From contig CAWEHU010000030.1 in assembly GCA_963808965.1 (NCBI GenBank), positions 145,036-209,035 on the forward strand: a DNA stretch of 64,000 nucleotides, in the 5' to 3' direction. This stretch comes from CAWEHU01 sp963808965 (lineage in GTDB: Bacteria > Pseudomonadota > Alphaproteobacteria > Acetobacterales > Acetobacteraceae). Shown piece by piece: positions 10,239 through 19,958 of this stretch. A program made the translations under genes and the position numbers. Under the pieces are notes generated by a model, which worked only from the letters and a program-made list of their open reading frames with translations, was not told where the DNA came from and did not search any database. Numbering within the stretch: the first letter of the stretch is position 1; each line of letters begins with the position of its first letter.

Positions 10239-11078
10239 CTACAACATGGCCAAGGACTGCTTTCGCTTCGGCGGCGGATGCGCGGCATCGATCGCGGCTA
10301 AATCCTGCGGCGTGAGCACAAGCCCCGCCGCCGCAGCGTTCTCCCGAACGTGGCTGGAATCGCCGGCTTTCGGAATCGAGATCAGCCCGGAATGCCTGAG
10401 ACCCCAGGCTATCGCCGCCTGCGCCGGGGTGACCCCGTGCCGGTCCGCGACCGCCCGGAGCGCATTGGACCTCAATAGACGCCCGCCCTGCCCGATCGGC
10501 GAGTAGGCCATCACCGGCATCCGGCGCTTTGCGCACCAGGGGAGCAGATCGAACTCGATCCCGCGCGCCTCCGGGTTGTAGAGCACCTGGTCGGTGGCGC
10601 AGTTGCGCCCCGGCGCGAGCGCCTCGATCTCATCCATCTCGGCCACGTCGAAATTCGACACGCCCCAGGCGCGGATTTTGCCCTGTTCCCGCAGCCCCTC
10701 GAACGCGAGCACGGTCTCGGGGATCGGGACGCTGCCGGGCCAGTGCAGCAGATAGAGGTCGATGTGATCGGTTTGCAGCCGCCGGAGGCTGCGCGCGCAG
10801 GCGGCCGGGATGCCCGTCTTGCTGGCGTTGTGCGGGTAGACCTTGGTGACGACGAACACCTTATCGCGCTGACCAGCAATCGCGCGCCCGACGACCTCCT
10901 CGGATTTCCCGTCGCCGTACATCTCGGCCGTGTCGATCAGCGTCATGCCGAGGTCGATGCCGAGCCGGAGCGCGGCCTCCTCCTCCTTCGCGGTTCGCTG
11001 ACCTTCGCCGATCCTCCAGGTCCCCTGGCCGATCGCGGGCACCTCGCGGCCGTCCGGCAGCCGAACCGTTCGCATCAT
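10239..11078 (-). CDS. Aldo/keto reductase
   Basis: 279-residue NADPH-dependent oxidoreductase of the aldo/keto reductase superfamily, cytosolic TIM barrel. The catalytic tetrad is visible: Asp49 and Tyr54 (DTAEMYGDGKSEE), Lys79 (VVTKVYP) and His112 (LLHWPG). The NADPH-binding IPKAG stretch lies near the C-terminus. It resembles the YeaE/2,5-diketogluconate reductase subgroup (PAIGQGTWRIGEG). The first ATG of the pair at 11078 is used. It stands alone, separated by about 180 bases from the efflux operon downstream. Substrate unknown. Confidence 0.92.
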   Translation of the reverse strand: MMRTVRLPDGREVPAIGQGTWRIGEGQRTAKEEEAALRLGIDLGMTLIDTAEMYGDGKSEEVVGRAIAGQRDKVFVVTKVYPHNASKTGIPAACARSLRRLQTDHIDLYLLHWPGSVPIPETVLAFEGLREQGKIRAWGVSNFDVAEMDEIEALAPGRNCATDQVLYNPEARGIEFDLLPWCAKRRMPVMAYSPIGQGGRLLRSNALRAVADRHGVTPAQAAIAWGLRHSGLISIPKAGDSSHVRENAAAAGLVLTPQDLAAIDAAHPPPKRKQSLAML

Positions 11079-11151
11079 CGCCTCCCGTCGCGTTTGGCGA
11101 GTAAACCGGGGCGGCCCGTATCCGGCAGCAATCCGGGTTGTGGGTCCGAGC

Positions 11152-11379
11152 TCAGTGGTCTTTGCCCCGGCCGGTCTTGGCTTGCAGGGCGTCGATCCGT
11201 TTGGAAGCCTCGGCCTTGGTGAGTGACGGGTCGAACTCTTCCCCGGCCTCCTCGCACAGGGTCTTGAGGTAGGACGCCTGCGCTCCGGTCATTGTCTCGT
11301 CCCCGGTGGTCCAGTCGTCCGGGTCTTTGACCGTGTTCGAGGGCTCAGTTTCGGATGGGCGTTTCGGGTTTGTGCTCAT
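11152..11379 (-). CDS. DUF3072 domain-containing small protein
   Basis: 75 residues from ATG 11379 (MSTNPKRPSETEPS). The C-terminal half, DWTTGDETMTGAQASYLKTL through KAEASKRIDALQ, is the DUF3072 motif: a short helical, SAP-like domain of unknown function common in proteobacteria and actinobacteria, often near stress genes. An in-frame start 18 codons upstream would add residues unlike the family. It lies between the reductase and the anti-sigma gene on the same strand; no operon is obvious. Confidence 0.8.
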   Translation of the reverse strand: MSTNPKRPSETEPSNTVKDPDDWTTGDETMTGAQASYLKTLCEEAGEEFDPSLTKAEASKRIDALQAKTGRGKDH

Positions 11380-11429
11380 GGCGCATGAACGCGGCCATGC
11401 ATTCTCTGTTCCCGCCTCCCGAACGCCCT

Positions 11430-12168
11430 TCAATCCAGCCGGGTAAGCGAGCCTGCGTAAAGCACTGGGCCGGTGGGCGCGCCGGTGGGCGATCCGCCGG
11501 TCGGCTCCAGGCTCACCATCAGCTGCGTTCCGGCCCGGGGCAGCTCGCGCATTGCGATGCGCCGTCCGATAGCTGGAAGCATCCCGAGGGAGAGCGGTTT
11601 CTGCGCGCCTTCAGGCAACGCCCACAGCTCCATGTCTTTCCCCGGCTGCATCTGCACGCGGGCCAGCGGGCGAACCAGCAGCGATCCGTCGGGCTCCATG
11701 GTCGCCATGAATGCAGGCGCGGGCGAGTTGGGCGGCGCGAGCACCGTCTCGTATTCAGGCGCAGGCGGTCGGCCGATAAAGGCGACTCCGGCGAATGCGG
11801 CGGCGAGCGCCAGAGCGCCCGCGGTGCTCGCCCGCCAAAATCGGGCGCTCCGCCAAGCCCGGACGAGAGGCGTCGGCCCGTTGACGGCCATGACAGCCGG
11901 GACTGGCGCCGGACCTGGCGCCGGCGGCGGCGCGGGCGGGGGCCATCCGGAGCGTGGCCTCGATGCGCTCCCAAACCGCGGGCGGGGGTGGGACAGGAGG
12001 AACGGCCTCGGCGAGCGGAGCGAGGTGATTGCGCCACTTGTCGAGAGAGGTCGCGACGGCGTGGTCCTCGTGGGCCAGCATCTCCACGTCACGCGCTTCG
12101 TCGGGGTCCAGCACGCCGAGCACATAGCTCGCGGCCATCAGGTCGCGGTCCTCGGGATCGTCGCTCAT
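11430..12168 (-). CDS. Anti-sigma factor, RskA/anti-sigma-K type (frameshifted)
   Basis: Membrane anti-sigma factor of about 245 residues. The N-terminal zinc-finger-like anti-sigma domain (MSDDPEDRDLMAASYVLGVL, residues 1-80) lies in one frame. The membrane helix (ALALAAAFAGVAFIG) and extracytoplasmic RskA domain (DMELWALPEGAQKPLSLG) lie in another. The break coincides with a GGGGG run at 11938-11942 on the plus strand; dropping one base gives a continuous Pro/Ala linker. ATG 12168 overlaps the sigma-factor stop (ATGA), so the two are translationally coupled. In this family the protein holds the sigma factor inactive at the membrane until an envelope or redox signal arrives. Confidence 0.85.
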
Positions 12169-12728
12169 GCTTCGAGACACCGTCGCAGGCTCGCGAGACC
12201 CCGCCGGATGGAGGACTTCACCGTCCCGAGCGGCATGGCGAGCCTTTGTGCGAGTTCGCTGTGAGTGAGGCCGTTGATGAAGGCCATCGAGATCAGGTGG
12301 CGCTTTTCCTCGTCCAGCTCATCGAGGCACCGGTGCAACGCCTCTCCCTCGGTGCTGCCCACCAGGCGGGCGAGCGGGTCCGGGTCCTCGTCGGCCTGCT
12401 CCGGAAGGTCGATGCCCGTGACCTCGCGCCCGCGCCGGCGGACCGAGTCGAGCGCCCGGTGGCGGACGATGCTGGTCAGCCACGCCTCCGGGCTGCCGCG
12501 CGCGGGATCGAAGCTGGCCGCGAACTGCCAGACGCTGACGAAGGCGTCGTGCACCACGTCGGCGGCGAGCCCGGGCTGGCGGGTGATGCGGAGCGCAATG
12601 CCGTGCAGGCGAGCCGCCTGGAGATCGTACAGGCGACGGAAAGACGCAGCATCTCCGCTCGCGCAGTGCTGGAGCAGCGTCGTCAGGTCGGTCCGGGCGG
12701 CGGCGTCGTACAGGTGGGCCTCGTCCAC
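12165..12728 (-). CDS. ECF RNA polymerase sigma factor, SigK-like
   Basis: 187 residues with the two conserved ECF regions: sigma-2 (about 30-95, with DVVHDAFVSVWQFAASFDP and WLTSIVRHRALDSVRRR) and sigma-4 (about 138-186, with helix-turn-helix THSELAQRLAMPLGTVKSSI). It begins at GTG 12728. It directs core RNA polymerase to a small regulon, usually including its own promoter. Its immediate neighbour is its RskA-type anti-sigma factor, overlapping by four bases, which is the normal arrangement for SigK/RskA pairs. No target promoter motif was identified by eye. Confidence 0.93.
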   Translation of the reverse strand: MDEAHLYDAAARTDLTTLLQHCASGDAASFRRLYDLQAARLHGIALRITRQPGLAADVVHDAFVSVWQFAASFDPARGSPEAWLTSIVRHRALDSVRRRGREVTGIDLPEQADEDPDPLARLVGSTEGEALHRCLDELDEEKRHLISMAFINGLTHSELAQRLAMPLGTVKSSIRRGLASLRRCLEA

Positions 12729-12832
12729 AGGGAATGCGGCGGGAACTTAGCCCGTGGCGGCGGGGGCGACCAGGGGAAGGAAGGACGCCACGATCAACGG
12801 CGCTACGCCCGGGGGTAGCCCGCGGATGCGGC

Positions 12833-14821
12833 TCAGTGACCGGTGCGGCTCCGAACTTGTCCGGTGCTCATCTTGTTGGTGCCCGAACGCGCCGCCTCGG
12901 TGATGAGCTTGCCGCAGTCGTTGTCCTCGCCCAGCCCGAGCTGGATCGTCGGCAGCAGCGCGGCGAGCGGCGTCAGGAGCACGCCGAGCGCCGCCGCGAT
13001 GCCGCCCCGCACGCCGACCGCGGCGGGATCGGGCATGATGCTCGGGCTCTTGAGCCGTCCGCGGACGTCGATCGGGGCCGGGAGGGACCCGATGCTGAAG
13101 TGCTTGGGTTCGGTCTTGATCTGATAGTCGATGGTCTCATTCCGGAAGTTCACGGATCCTTTGCCGGTGACGTTCGCCTCCTCGGTGTCGAGCAAGAGCA
13201 TCCGCGTATCCAGCACGCCTTTCTGGAGCGGCATATCGGCGACCATGCAGCGGATCGGCGTACGCTTCGGCAAGCCGAGCGCCGAGATCAGCGCGTTGCC
13301 AAACTCGAGACCGGACAGATTGACGAGAAGCGCGCTCAGATCGCCGCCGGTCATGAACAGCTTCACGTCGCCGTTGCCGTTGGCCATCATCTTCGCCATC
13401 GAGTTGCCGGTCGTATTCAGCTCGAGGCGCCCGCCGATGGTGCCGGCGCCGCCGAAGACGTGCGTGGCCGCCATCAGCCGCGCGAGATCGACCTGCCGGA
13501 AGTCCACGGCGGCCTTGGTGTAGAGCACGTTGTCCTTCTCATTGAGGGCGACGTTGCCCTCAATGCGGCCGCGCCCCACGCCGAAGCTGATCGGTTCCAG
13601 GCGGATGTCCCCGTTGCTGATCGCGAGATTGACCGCGAGATCGTCGAGCGGCATCGAATTGCCTTCGATCCGCTGGCCCTTGTACTTCACCCGGAAGTCC
13701 GCCGCCTTGAGCTTGGGGATGTTGAACGGCTTATCGGGCAGCAGCGTCGAGCTCGCCGCCGCTTCGGCATGCTCGTGCTTCTGTTGCGGGGTTTGCGCTT
13801 CGCTCGCCTTGCCGGGGGTGGCGCCGATGAAGCCGCCGAGATCGGTCAGGTCCACGCGACGCGAGTTGAGGTCAGCATCCACCATCGGGCGCTCCTTGCC
13901 CGGGTCGACGTGGATGCTGCCGTTGAGATCGCTCCGACCGACCGTGCCGGCGAAATGATCGAAATGGATTTTGTGGGCCTCGTAATCGAGGTTTCCGGTC
14001 ACTTTGTAGGGCGGCGTCTCGGGGAGCGGGATGGCGGTGAGGTGATAGAGGTCCGACATGTCCGGCCCCGCCAGCTCGAGCTTGACGTTCGTGCCCTTGA
14101 AGGCGATCGGGTCGTCTACGGTGCCGACGAGCGTGACATGCGTGGGTCCGTTAGCGACCCGGAGGTCGATGGGGTAGGGGTGCTGGGCGTCGCGCAGGGA
14201 GAGGATCGCGCCGCCGACGAAGCGACCGGTGATCGGCTGGCCGGCATAGGTGCCTTTTGCATTCACCAGCAGTTGCGACTCCTTTCCCGCCTCGGCCTCC
14301 TTGGTCGCGATGTCCATCGCGAAATCGGCCTTCAGCTTCGGGATCTTCACGGTCGCGTGGCCGTCCTGAATGCGGAGATCGCCGATCTGCGGGGATGAGG
14401 AGCCGCCGCCATTGTCGGAGGAAGAGCCGGTCGAGAGTTTCCAGTTCTCCTCCCCCGATGGGGACGTCGCGACCTCGACGACCGGGTGATCGATGTCGAT
14501 GCTCGGAATGCGGAGCACCCGGTCGCTGATATAGGCCATGATATCGACCGCTATGCCGAGATGGTCGATCTTCGCGAACCGCGAGTCCTCGGGAAAACTC
14601 TTCGGATTGGCCACCTCGACGTCGTCGGCCACGACGTGCGTGACGCGGCCGAGCTGTACGTGCAGATGAGCGATGGTGACGGGCCGCCCCAGCGCCGCCG
14701 AAGCCCGGCTCTCCACGATCGGAATGAACCAATCCCACCGCCAGAAAATGATAAGCAGCACGATCAGGATGATGACGACGCCGGGAATGGCGAGCCATCG
14801 GGGAAATCTGCGTTCAGCCAT
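12833..14821 (-). CDS. AsmA family protein
   Basis: 662 residues. A short basic N-terminus leads into one membrane helix (about 10-30, IPGVVIILIVLLIIFW), followed by a long periplasmic beta-rich region. AsmA landmarks are VESRASAALGRPVTIAHLHV near the start and a C-terminal AsmA_2-like part with GGDLSALLVNLSGLEFGNA and TEEANVTGKGSVNF. AsmA-like proteins are inner-membrane-anchored bridge-like proteins implicated in phospholipid transport to the outer membrane. The gene is monocistronic here, 104 bases downstream of the divergently placed sigma operon on the same strand. Confidence 0.9.
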   Translation of the reverse strand: MAERRFPRWLAIPGVVIILIVLLIIFWRWDWFIPIVESRASAALGRPVTIAHLHVQLGRVTHVVADDVEVANPKSFPEDSRFAKIDHLGIAVDIMAYISDRVLRIPSIDIDHPVVEVATSPSGEENWKLSTGSSSDNGGGSSSPQIGDLRIQDGHATVKIPKLKADFAMDIATKEAEAGKESQLLVNAKGTYAGQPITGRFVGGAILSLRDAQHPYPIDLRVANGPTHVTLVGTVDDPIAFKGTNVKLELAGPDMSDLYHLTAIPLPETPPYKVTGNLDYEAHKIHFDHFAGTVGRSDLNGSIHVDPGKERPMVDADLNSRRVDLTDLGGFIGATPGKASEAQTPQQKHEHAEAAASSTLLPDKPFNIPKLKAADFRVKYKGQRIEGNSMPLDDLAVNLAISNGDIRLEPISFGVGRGRIEGNVALNEKDNVLYTKAAVDFRQVDLARLMAATHVFGGAGTIGGRLELNTTGNSMAKMMANGNGDVKLFMTGGDLSALLVNLSGLEFGNALISALGLPKRTPIRCMVADMPLQKGVLDTRMLLLDTEEANVTGKGSVNFRNETIDYQIKTEPKHFSIGSLPAPIDVRGRLKSPSIMPDPAAVGVRGGIAAALGVLLTPLAALLPTIQLGLGEDNDCGKLITEAARSGTNKMSTGQVRSRTGH

Positions 14822-14956
14822 AGCCTTCCTACGGGCCGCGCTGGCGCTCGCCCTCGCGCGGCATTGATCTCCGGGCTAACGGGAAACCGGAGCGCTCGGT
14901 TCCGCCCTCTCTCGTTCCGGCTGCCGGCCGGCTGCTTTCGCGAAGGAATGTATGTG

Positions 14957-15451
14957 ATGCGGGAACAAACTCTCCTGCTCTGCCTCTTTGCAGCCCTGGC
15001 CGGCCCCGCGCTGGCGCAACCAGCGGCGCCCGCCGGGGACGCGTCCAGTCCGGGCGGCGTGGCCGCGCCGGAAGCACCGGCGCCGGCCGGCGAGGCTGGT
15101 CCGGCGCCTTCTCCGGCGCAACGTGAACACACAGCGCGACCCATCGCCAAACCGAGCGCGACCGGGGAGAACGCCGCCCGCCAAAGCCTGCTTGCCGCGC
15201 GAAAAGCTATTGGCGAAGGCCGTTCGCAGCAGGCGTCTCAGTTGCTTACGCGCGCCGAGGCGCAGCTCCATGCCATGCCGAGAGCCCATGATTCGAGGCA
15301 GCAGGCCCGCATCCACACGATTCTGGGCCAAGTTGCGGAGGCTCGTGGCGTGGTGGCGGCCGGATACGATGCCCGCGCCCTCAAGCTGGTGGATGCCGCA
15401 TTGGCTCGCCTGCCTCCCCGGCCGCCGCACCGCAAAGCCGGGCCGGGGTGA
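14957..15451 (+). CDS. Secreted Ala/Pro-rich protein of unknown function
   Basis: 164 residues. ATG 14957 is preferred over 14948 because GAAGGA at 14942-14947 is then nine bases upstream. A clear signal peptide (MREQTLLLCLFAALAGPALA) is followed by an Ala/Pro/Gly-rich linker to about residue 75. A helical region follows (SLLAARKAIGEGRSQQASQL, then LKLVDAALARL) resembling the small repeats of periplasmic TPR-like proteins. I do not recognise a family. Divergent from the AsmA gene, with 135 bases between starts. Confidence 0.7.
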   Translation: MREQTLLLCLFAALAGPALAQPAAPAGDASSPGGVAAPEAPAPAGEAGPAPSPAQREHTARPIAKPSATGENAARQSLLAARKAIGEGRSQQASQLLTRAEAQLHAMPRAHDSRQQARIHTILGQVAEARGVVAAGYDARALKLVDAALARLPPRPPHRKAGPG

Positions 15452-15606
15452 AGGGCGGCTACCGGGACCCCCTCGTTCGCATTTTGGCAATCATTTGGGC
15501 GCAAGGCTTCGCGCGCTCTTCGGCTCCTCTCCGGAAGAAAATACTGGAGATTGGGCAGGAGACCTGATGTCAACCCTAAGTTGAACAAGGGTCAGGTCGA
15601 ACCAAA

Positions 15607-17511
15607 ATGGCTTTTCCTGAACTCTCCTGGTTGCCCGCCGAGGCAGCCTGGAACGGCACTTTCCAGGCTGTCGGAAACCAGGCCGACGAGGCCGCCTGGA
15701 GCGCCCTCGTCGGTTTGGCGAATAGCCGGATCGATAGCCTCGCCACCATGCGGCTCGACCGCAAGCTGCGTCAGCTCTTCGGCGAGACGCCGGCTGCCGG
15801 TCTGGCCACCAAGCCCGTGCGGCTCGCGGTGCTGGCCTCGTCGACCGCCGACCATTTGTTGCCGGGACTTCGGGTGGGTGCGCTACGACGCGGGATCTGG
15901 CTCGACACCCACATCGGCGACTACGGCCAGTACTCGCGCGAATTGATGGACCGCGGCTCGGCCCTGCACGCGTACCGGCCCGACGCCGTGCTGTTCGCGC
16001 TCGACGCTCACCATCTGCTCGCCAGCTTCGACCCGGCCGAGGACGCCGACGCGGTGGAGCGGAAGCTCGACCGGCTCTGCGCCGAGATCGCCGGGCACTG
16101 GCGGCTGGCGCGGGAGGCGTTCGGCTGCAAAATCGTGCAGCAGACCGCGCTGCCTGTGTTTCCGGCCCTGTTCGGGAACAACGAGCATCGCCTGCCCGGC
16201 TCCCGCGCCCGGCTCATCGGTCGATTGAACGAACGGATGCGCGAATTGGCCGAGGCCGAAGGCGCGGATCTGCTGGCGCTGGACGCCCGAGCGGCCGAGG
16301 ACGGGCTGCGTGCGTGGCACGATCCGGCTTTGTGGCATCGCGCCAAGCAGGAGGTGCATCCGGCGGCGGCGCATGTGTATGGGGACCTGCTCGGCCGGTT
16401 ACTCGCTGCGCAGCAGGGACGCTCTTATAAGTGTCTCGTCCTCGATCTCGACAACACGCTCTGGGGCGGTGCGGTCGGAGATGAAGGGCTCGACGGCATC
16501 GTGCTCGGTCAGGGGAGCGCGCTCGGCGAGGCCCATGTGGCCTTCCAGCACTACGCGCGTGCCCTGTCCCGCCGCGGCGTGATCCTGGCGGTCTGCTCGA
16601 AGAATGACGAGGCGAACGCGGTCGAGCCGTTCGAGAAGCACCCGGACATGGTGCTGCGGCCCGCGGACATCGCCTGTTTCGTCGCGAACTGGACCGACAA
16701 GGCGGCCAATATCCGCGAGATCGCCCGCCGCCTGAATATCGGTCTCGATTCGCTGGTGTTCGCCGACGACAACCCGGCCGAGCGAGCGATCGTACGTCGC
16801 GAGCTGCCGATGGTCGCCGTCCCCGAACTGCCGGCGGACCCGGCGCTTTTCGCGTCCTGCATCGCCGATGCCGGCTATTTCGAGGGAATCCGGCTGACCG
16901 GGGAGGATCGGGAACGCACCAGCCAGTATCAGGCCAATCTCCAGCGCGAAAGCGTGATGGCCTCGGCGACCGATCTCGACGGCTACCTGCGCAGCCTCGA
17001 CATGGAGGCGCGTTGGAGCCGCTTCGATAAAGTCGGACTGCAACGCGTGGTGCAGCTCATCAACAAGACGAACCAGTTCAACCTGACGACCCGCCGCACC
17101 ACCGAGGAAGCGATCAGCGACTTGATCGCGGACCCGCAGGCGCTGACGTTGCAGATCAGGCTGCTCGACCAGTTCGGCGACAACGGGATCGTCGCCGTCG
17201 TCAGCGGCCGCTTCGAGACGGCGAGCACCGACATGCTGATCGAAACCTGGCTCATGAGCTGCCGGGTGCTCGGCCGGGGTCTGGAGCAGACCACGCTCAA
17301 CCTGATCGTCACGGAGTCGAAGCGCTTGGGTGCGCACCGGCTGATCGGCGAGTACCGGCCCACCGCCAAGAACGGGATGGTGCGGCAACACTACGCGCGG
17401 CTGGGCTTCAGTCCCGTCGCCGAGCTGGAAGGCGGGGTGACGCGATGGGAACTGGAGCTGGGCAGCTACGAGCCCAAGCCCACTTTCATCCGCACCGTCG
17501 CAGCTGCTTGA
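15607..17511 (+). CDS. FkbH-like HAD-IIIC family protein (probable glyceryl-ACP loading enzyme)
   Basis: 634 residues. An N-terminal ~250-residue domain precedes a HAD-IIIC domain with the catalytic loop VLDLDNTLWGG (Asp280 and Asp282) and FADDNPAER near residue 400. A GNAT-like C-terminal region (about 470-615, INKTNQFNLTTRR and ESKRLGAHRLIGEY) follows. This is the FkbH architecture. Characterised FkbH-type enzymes dephosphorylate 1,3-bisphosphoglycerate and load the glyceryl unit as a thioester on an acyl carrier protein. An ACP gene lies 500 bases downstream in the same operon, followed by an MBOAT acyltransferase, so glyceryl (or a related acyl) transfer to a cell-surface molecule is the likely purpose; that is inference. 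Confidence 0.9.
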   Translation: MAFPELSWLPAEAAWNGTFQAVGNQADEAAWSALVGLANSRIDSLATMRLDRKLRQLFGETPAAGLATKPVRLAVLASSTADHLLPGLRVGALRRGIWLDTHIGDYGQYSRELMDRGSALHAYRPDAVLFALDAHHLLASFDPAEDADAVERKLDRLCAEIAGHWRLAREAFGCKIVQQTALPVFPALFGNNEHRLPGSRARLIGRLNERMRELAEAEGADLLALDARAAEDGLRAWHDPALWHRAKQEVHPAAAHVYGDLLGRLLAAQQGRSYKCLVLDLDNTLWGGAVGDEGLDGIVLGQGSALGEAHVAFQHYARALSRRGVILAVCSKNDEANAVEPFEKHPDMVLRPADIACFVANWTDKAANIREIARRLNIGLDSLVFADDNPAERAIVRRELPMVAVPELPADPALFASCIADAGYFEGIRLTGEDRERTSQYQANLQRESVMASATDLDGYLRSLDMEARWSRFDKVGLQRVVQLINKTNQFNLTTRRTTEEAISDLIADPQALTLQIRLLDQFGDNGIVAVVSGRFETASTDMLIETWLMSCRVLGRGLEQTTLNLIVTESKRLGAHRLIGEYRPTAKNGMVRQHYARLGFSPVAELEGGVTRWELELGSYEPKPTFIRTVAAA

Positions 17512-17524
17512 GGCTCGACCGGTC

Positions 17525-17983
17525 GTGAAATTCGATCATCTGGGCGTTGTCGTGAGCGATCTGCCCGCCGGAAGGCGGCTGCTCGGCGCATCCGTCGGGA
17601 TCGCCCAATGGACCCGCGAATACGAAGATCCTTTGCAGGACGTGTACGCGCAATTCGGCCGCTGCGCATCCGGGATTTGCTACGAACTCATCGCGCCCCG
17701 CTCGCCGGCAAGCCCGATCGCGCGCGCCCTCGCCAGCAAGGTGAACGTACTCAATCACGTCGCTTATCTGGTGGAAGATATCGGACGCGAAGCCGAGCGG
17801 CTGCTGGCCGCGGATTTCGTCGCCATATCGGAAGCGAAGCCCGCCGTCGCGTTCGAGCATCGCAAGATCCAGTTCTTCGTGTCCCGCGCGCGCTTCATGA
17901 TCGAGCTCATCGAGGCGCCTTGGCACGAGCATGAATTCCGCTCGCTCGCGGATCAGGTGGCCGGGGCCGCGGCCCAGGCCTAG
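17525..17983 (+). CDS. VOC family protein (glyoxalase/epimerase-like)
   Basis: 152 residues with the paired beta-alpha-beta-beta-beta modules of the vicinal-oxygen-chelate fold. Candidate metal ligands are His5 (FDHLGVVV), His in LNHVAYLVEDI near 79 and Glu in FMIELIEAP near 125, the spacing seen in methylmalonyl-CoA epimerases. It begins 13 bases after the FkbH-like gene and 30 bases before the ACP gene, so it probably acts on the same acyl unit, for instance as an epimerase or lyase of the carrier-bound acyl group. No enzyme assay-level function can be read from sequence. Confidence 0.82.
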   Translation: MKFDHLGVVVSDLPAGRRLLGASVGIAQWTREYEDPLQDVYAQFGRCASGICYELIAPRSPASPIARALASKVNVLNHVAYLVEDIGREAERLLAADFVAISEAKPAVAFEHRKIQFFVSRARFMIELIEAPWHEHEFRSLADQVAGAAAQA

Positions 17984-18013
17984 CACTCACCCTCACCGAC
18001 AAAGGTAACAGAC

Positions 18014-18265
18014 ATGAACGATGCGGCGATCTACGAAACGCTGAACCATATCTTCCGTGAAACGCTGGGCAACGATTCGCTGGCGCTCACGCCGCAAACC
18101 ACAGCGGACGACATTCCGGAATGGGACTCGATGAACCACATCTTCCTCGTCGTCGAGGTCGAGCGCAGCTTCGGCGTGAAATTCCAGACGGCGGAAATGG
18201 AAGAGCTGAAGGATGTCGGCGAACTCGTCCAGCTCATCCGGTCCAAGCTCGTGAAGGCTGCCTGA
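18014..18265 (+). CDS. Acyl carrier protein
   Basis: 83 residues, a stand-alone ACP. Ser39 in EWDSMNH is the phosphopantetheine attachment site, followed by a typical helix II (IFLVVEVERSFGVKF) and the acidic helix III. It differs from housekeeping AcpP, which has DSLD, so it is a dedicated carrier. Its position between the FkbH-like enzyme and the MBOAT transferase parallels DltC between DltA and DltB. I infer that it carries the glyceryl-type group made by the FkbH-like enzyme. Confidence 0.93.
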   Translation: MNDAAIYETLNHIFRETLGNDSLALTPQTTADDIPEWDSMNHIFLVVEVERSFGVKFQTAEMEELKDVGELVQLIRSKLVKAA

Positions 18266-18302
18266 GAGCTCTCCAGCAAACATTCGGCAAAGGCGGCGCG
18301 AC

Positions 18303-19843
18303 TTGCTGTTCAATTCGTACATCTTCATCTTCGGTTTCCTGCCGCTTGCCCTGCTAGGATTCTACGCCGCGGCGCGCGTCGGGCCGCGGCTGGCCGGGGC
18401 GTGGCTCGCGCTCGCCTCGGTCGCCTTCTACGCCTGGTGGAATCCGCCCTTCGTCGCGCTTCTGCTGGGCTCGATCGCGTTCAATTACGGCACCGGCCAC
18501 CTGATCGCGATGACCGTGAAACGCGCCCGGCTGCAAAGCGCGCTGCTGGCGCTCGGGGTCGCGTGCAATGTCGGGGTGCTGGTGTGGTTCAAGGACCTTG
18601 TACGCGCTGCTCGGCTTCCTGCGTACGTACGGCGTGCTGGATTTGCCTTTCAGCGACGTCATCCTGCCGCTCGGCATCTCCTTCTTCACGTTCACCCAGA
18701 TCGGGTATCTGGTGGATGTGAAGCAGGGCGTTGCGAAGGATCGCGGGCTGCTGAACTACATCCTGTTCGTGACCTTCTTCCCGCACCTGATCGCGGGTCC
18801 GATCCTGCACAACCGCGAGATGATGCCACAATTCGCCGACCGGAGCACTTACCAGATCTCCAGCCGCAACTTCGCGGTGGGCACGACGATCTTCGTGATC
18901 GGACTCCTCAAAAAGTGCGTTCTCGCTGATCCGCTCTCCGCGACCGTGCAGGCCGGCTTCGGTCATCCCGAGAGTCTCTGGGTTCGGTGCGGCCTGGTAC
19001 TCGGTGCTGTGCTATTCGTTCCAGCTCTATTTCGACTTTTCCGGCTACTCGGACATGGCGATCGGGCTTGCCCGCATGTTCAACGTGCGGTTTCCTCTAA
19101 ACTTCAACTCGCCCTACAAGGCGACTGGGATCATTGACTATTGGCAGCGTTTCCACATGACGCTGACCCGGTATCTGACCTTGTACCTGTTCAGCCCGAT
19201 GGCGCTCTGGGTCACGCGGCGCCGGGCGGCGAAAGGGATGGATGTCTCGCGTCGGGCGAGTGCGAGCTTCGGCGGGTTTTCCAGCATGGTCCTGATCCCG
19301 ACCATGATCACGATGACCCTCGCCGGCGTGTGGCACGGCGCGGGGATGCAGTTTCTCGTCTTTGGGATGCTGCACGGGGCCTATATCGTGATCAATCACG
19401 CTTGGCGGATTTTCGGCGGCAAGCGTGCCCAGGCGGACGGCCCTCTGATCCACGTTTCCTATGTGCTGCTGACCTATCTCTGCGCTTGCATCGGCTTCGT
19501 GTTCTTTCGCGCTGCTTCGCTGGACGGCGCCCTGCAGCTCCTGGCCGGCATGGCCGGGCTGCACGGGGCCGGGTTCGCGCTGCCCGCGCCGGGCATCGAG
19601 ACCCTGAAGTTCGCATGGGAGCTTGTTTGGTTCGCGTTCCTATACTGCATCGTCTGGGGCATGCCGAACACGCAGCAGATCATGGCGAAGTACGAGCCGG
19701 CGCTCGGCCGGGTGCAGCCAGGCCCGCTGCCTTGGCTGCGCTGGCGCATGAGCTTGCCCTGGGCAGTGGCGTTCGGTTTCGCCGCTCTCGCAGGCGTGCT
19801 CTCGATCGGCGGCACAACCGAGTTCCTGTATTTCCAATTCTGA
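18303..19843 (+). CDS. MBOAT family O-acyltransferase (two frameshifts)
   Basis: About 512 residues after repair. It is a polytopic membrane-bound O-acyltransferase of the AlgI/DltB type: N-terminal MLFNSYIFIFGFLPLAL, then VILPLGISFFTFTQIGYL, FDFSGYSDMAIGLARMF, and the catalytic-His segment TLAGVWHGAGMQFLVFG. The frame changes twice, near 18592-18600 (after VLVWFK) and near 18975-18983 (before AWYSVLCYSFQLYFDFSGY). Each is fixed by removing one base. The family passes an acyl group from a cytosolic thioester carrier through the membrane to an acceptor or to a periplasmic partner. The upstream ACP is the likely donor. Confidence 0.9.
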
Positions 19844-19958
19844 GCGAAGCCACGACCATGCCAAAGCCCGAGTGCCTCCCCAGTCAGACTGGATCGCGGA
19901 GCACGCATGCGCCATACTGGGCCAGTCAAATCTCTGGCGCGGGCCGGCCTGAAAAAAG

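Noticed and set aside
12833..14398. 554-codon plus-strand frame opposite the AsmA gene
   Set aside because: Arg/Val/Glu-biased antisense shadow; the AsmA protein on the minus strand has a membrane anchor and family motifs.
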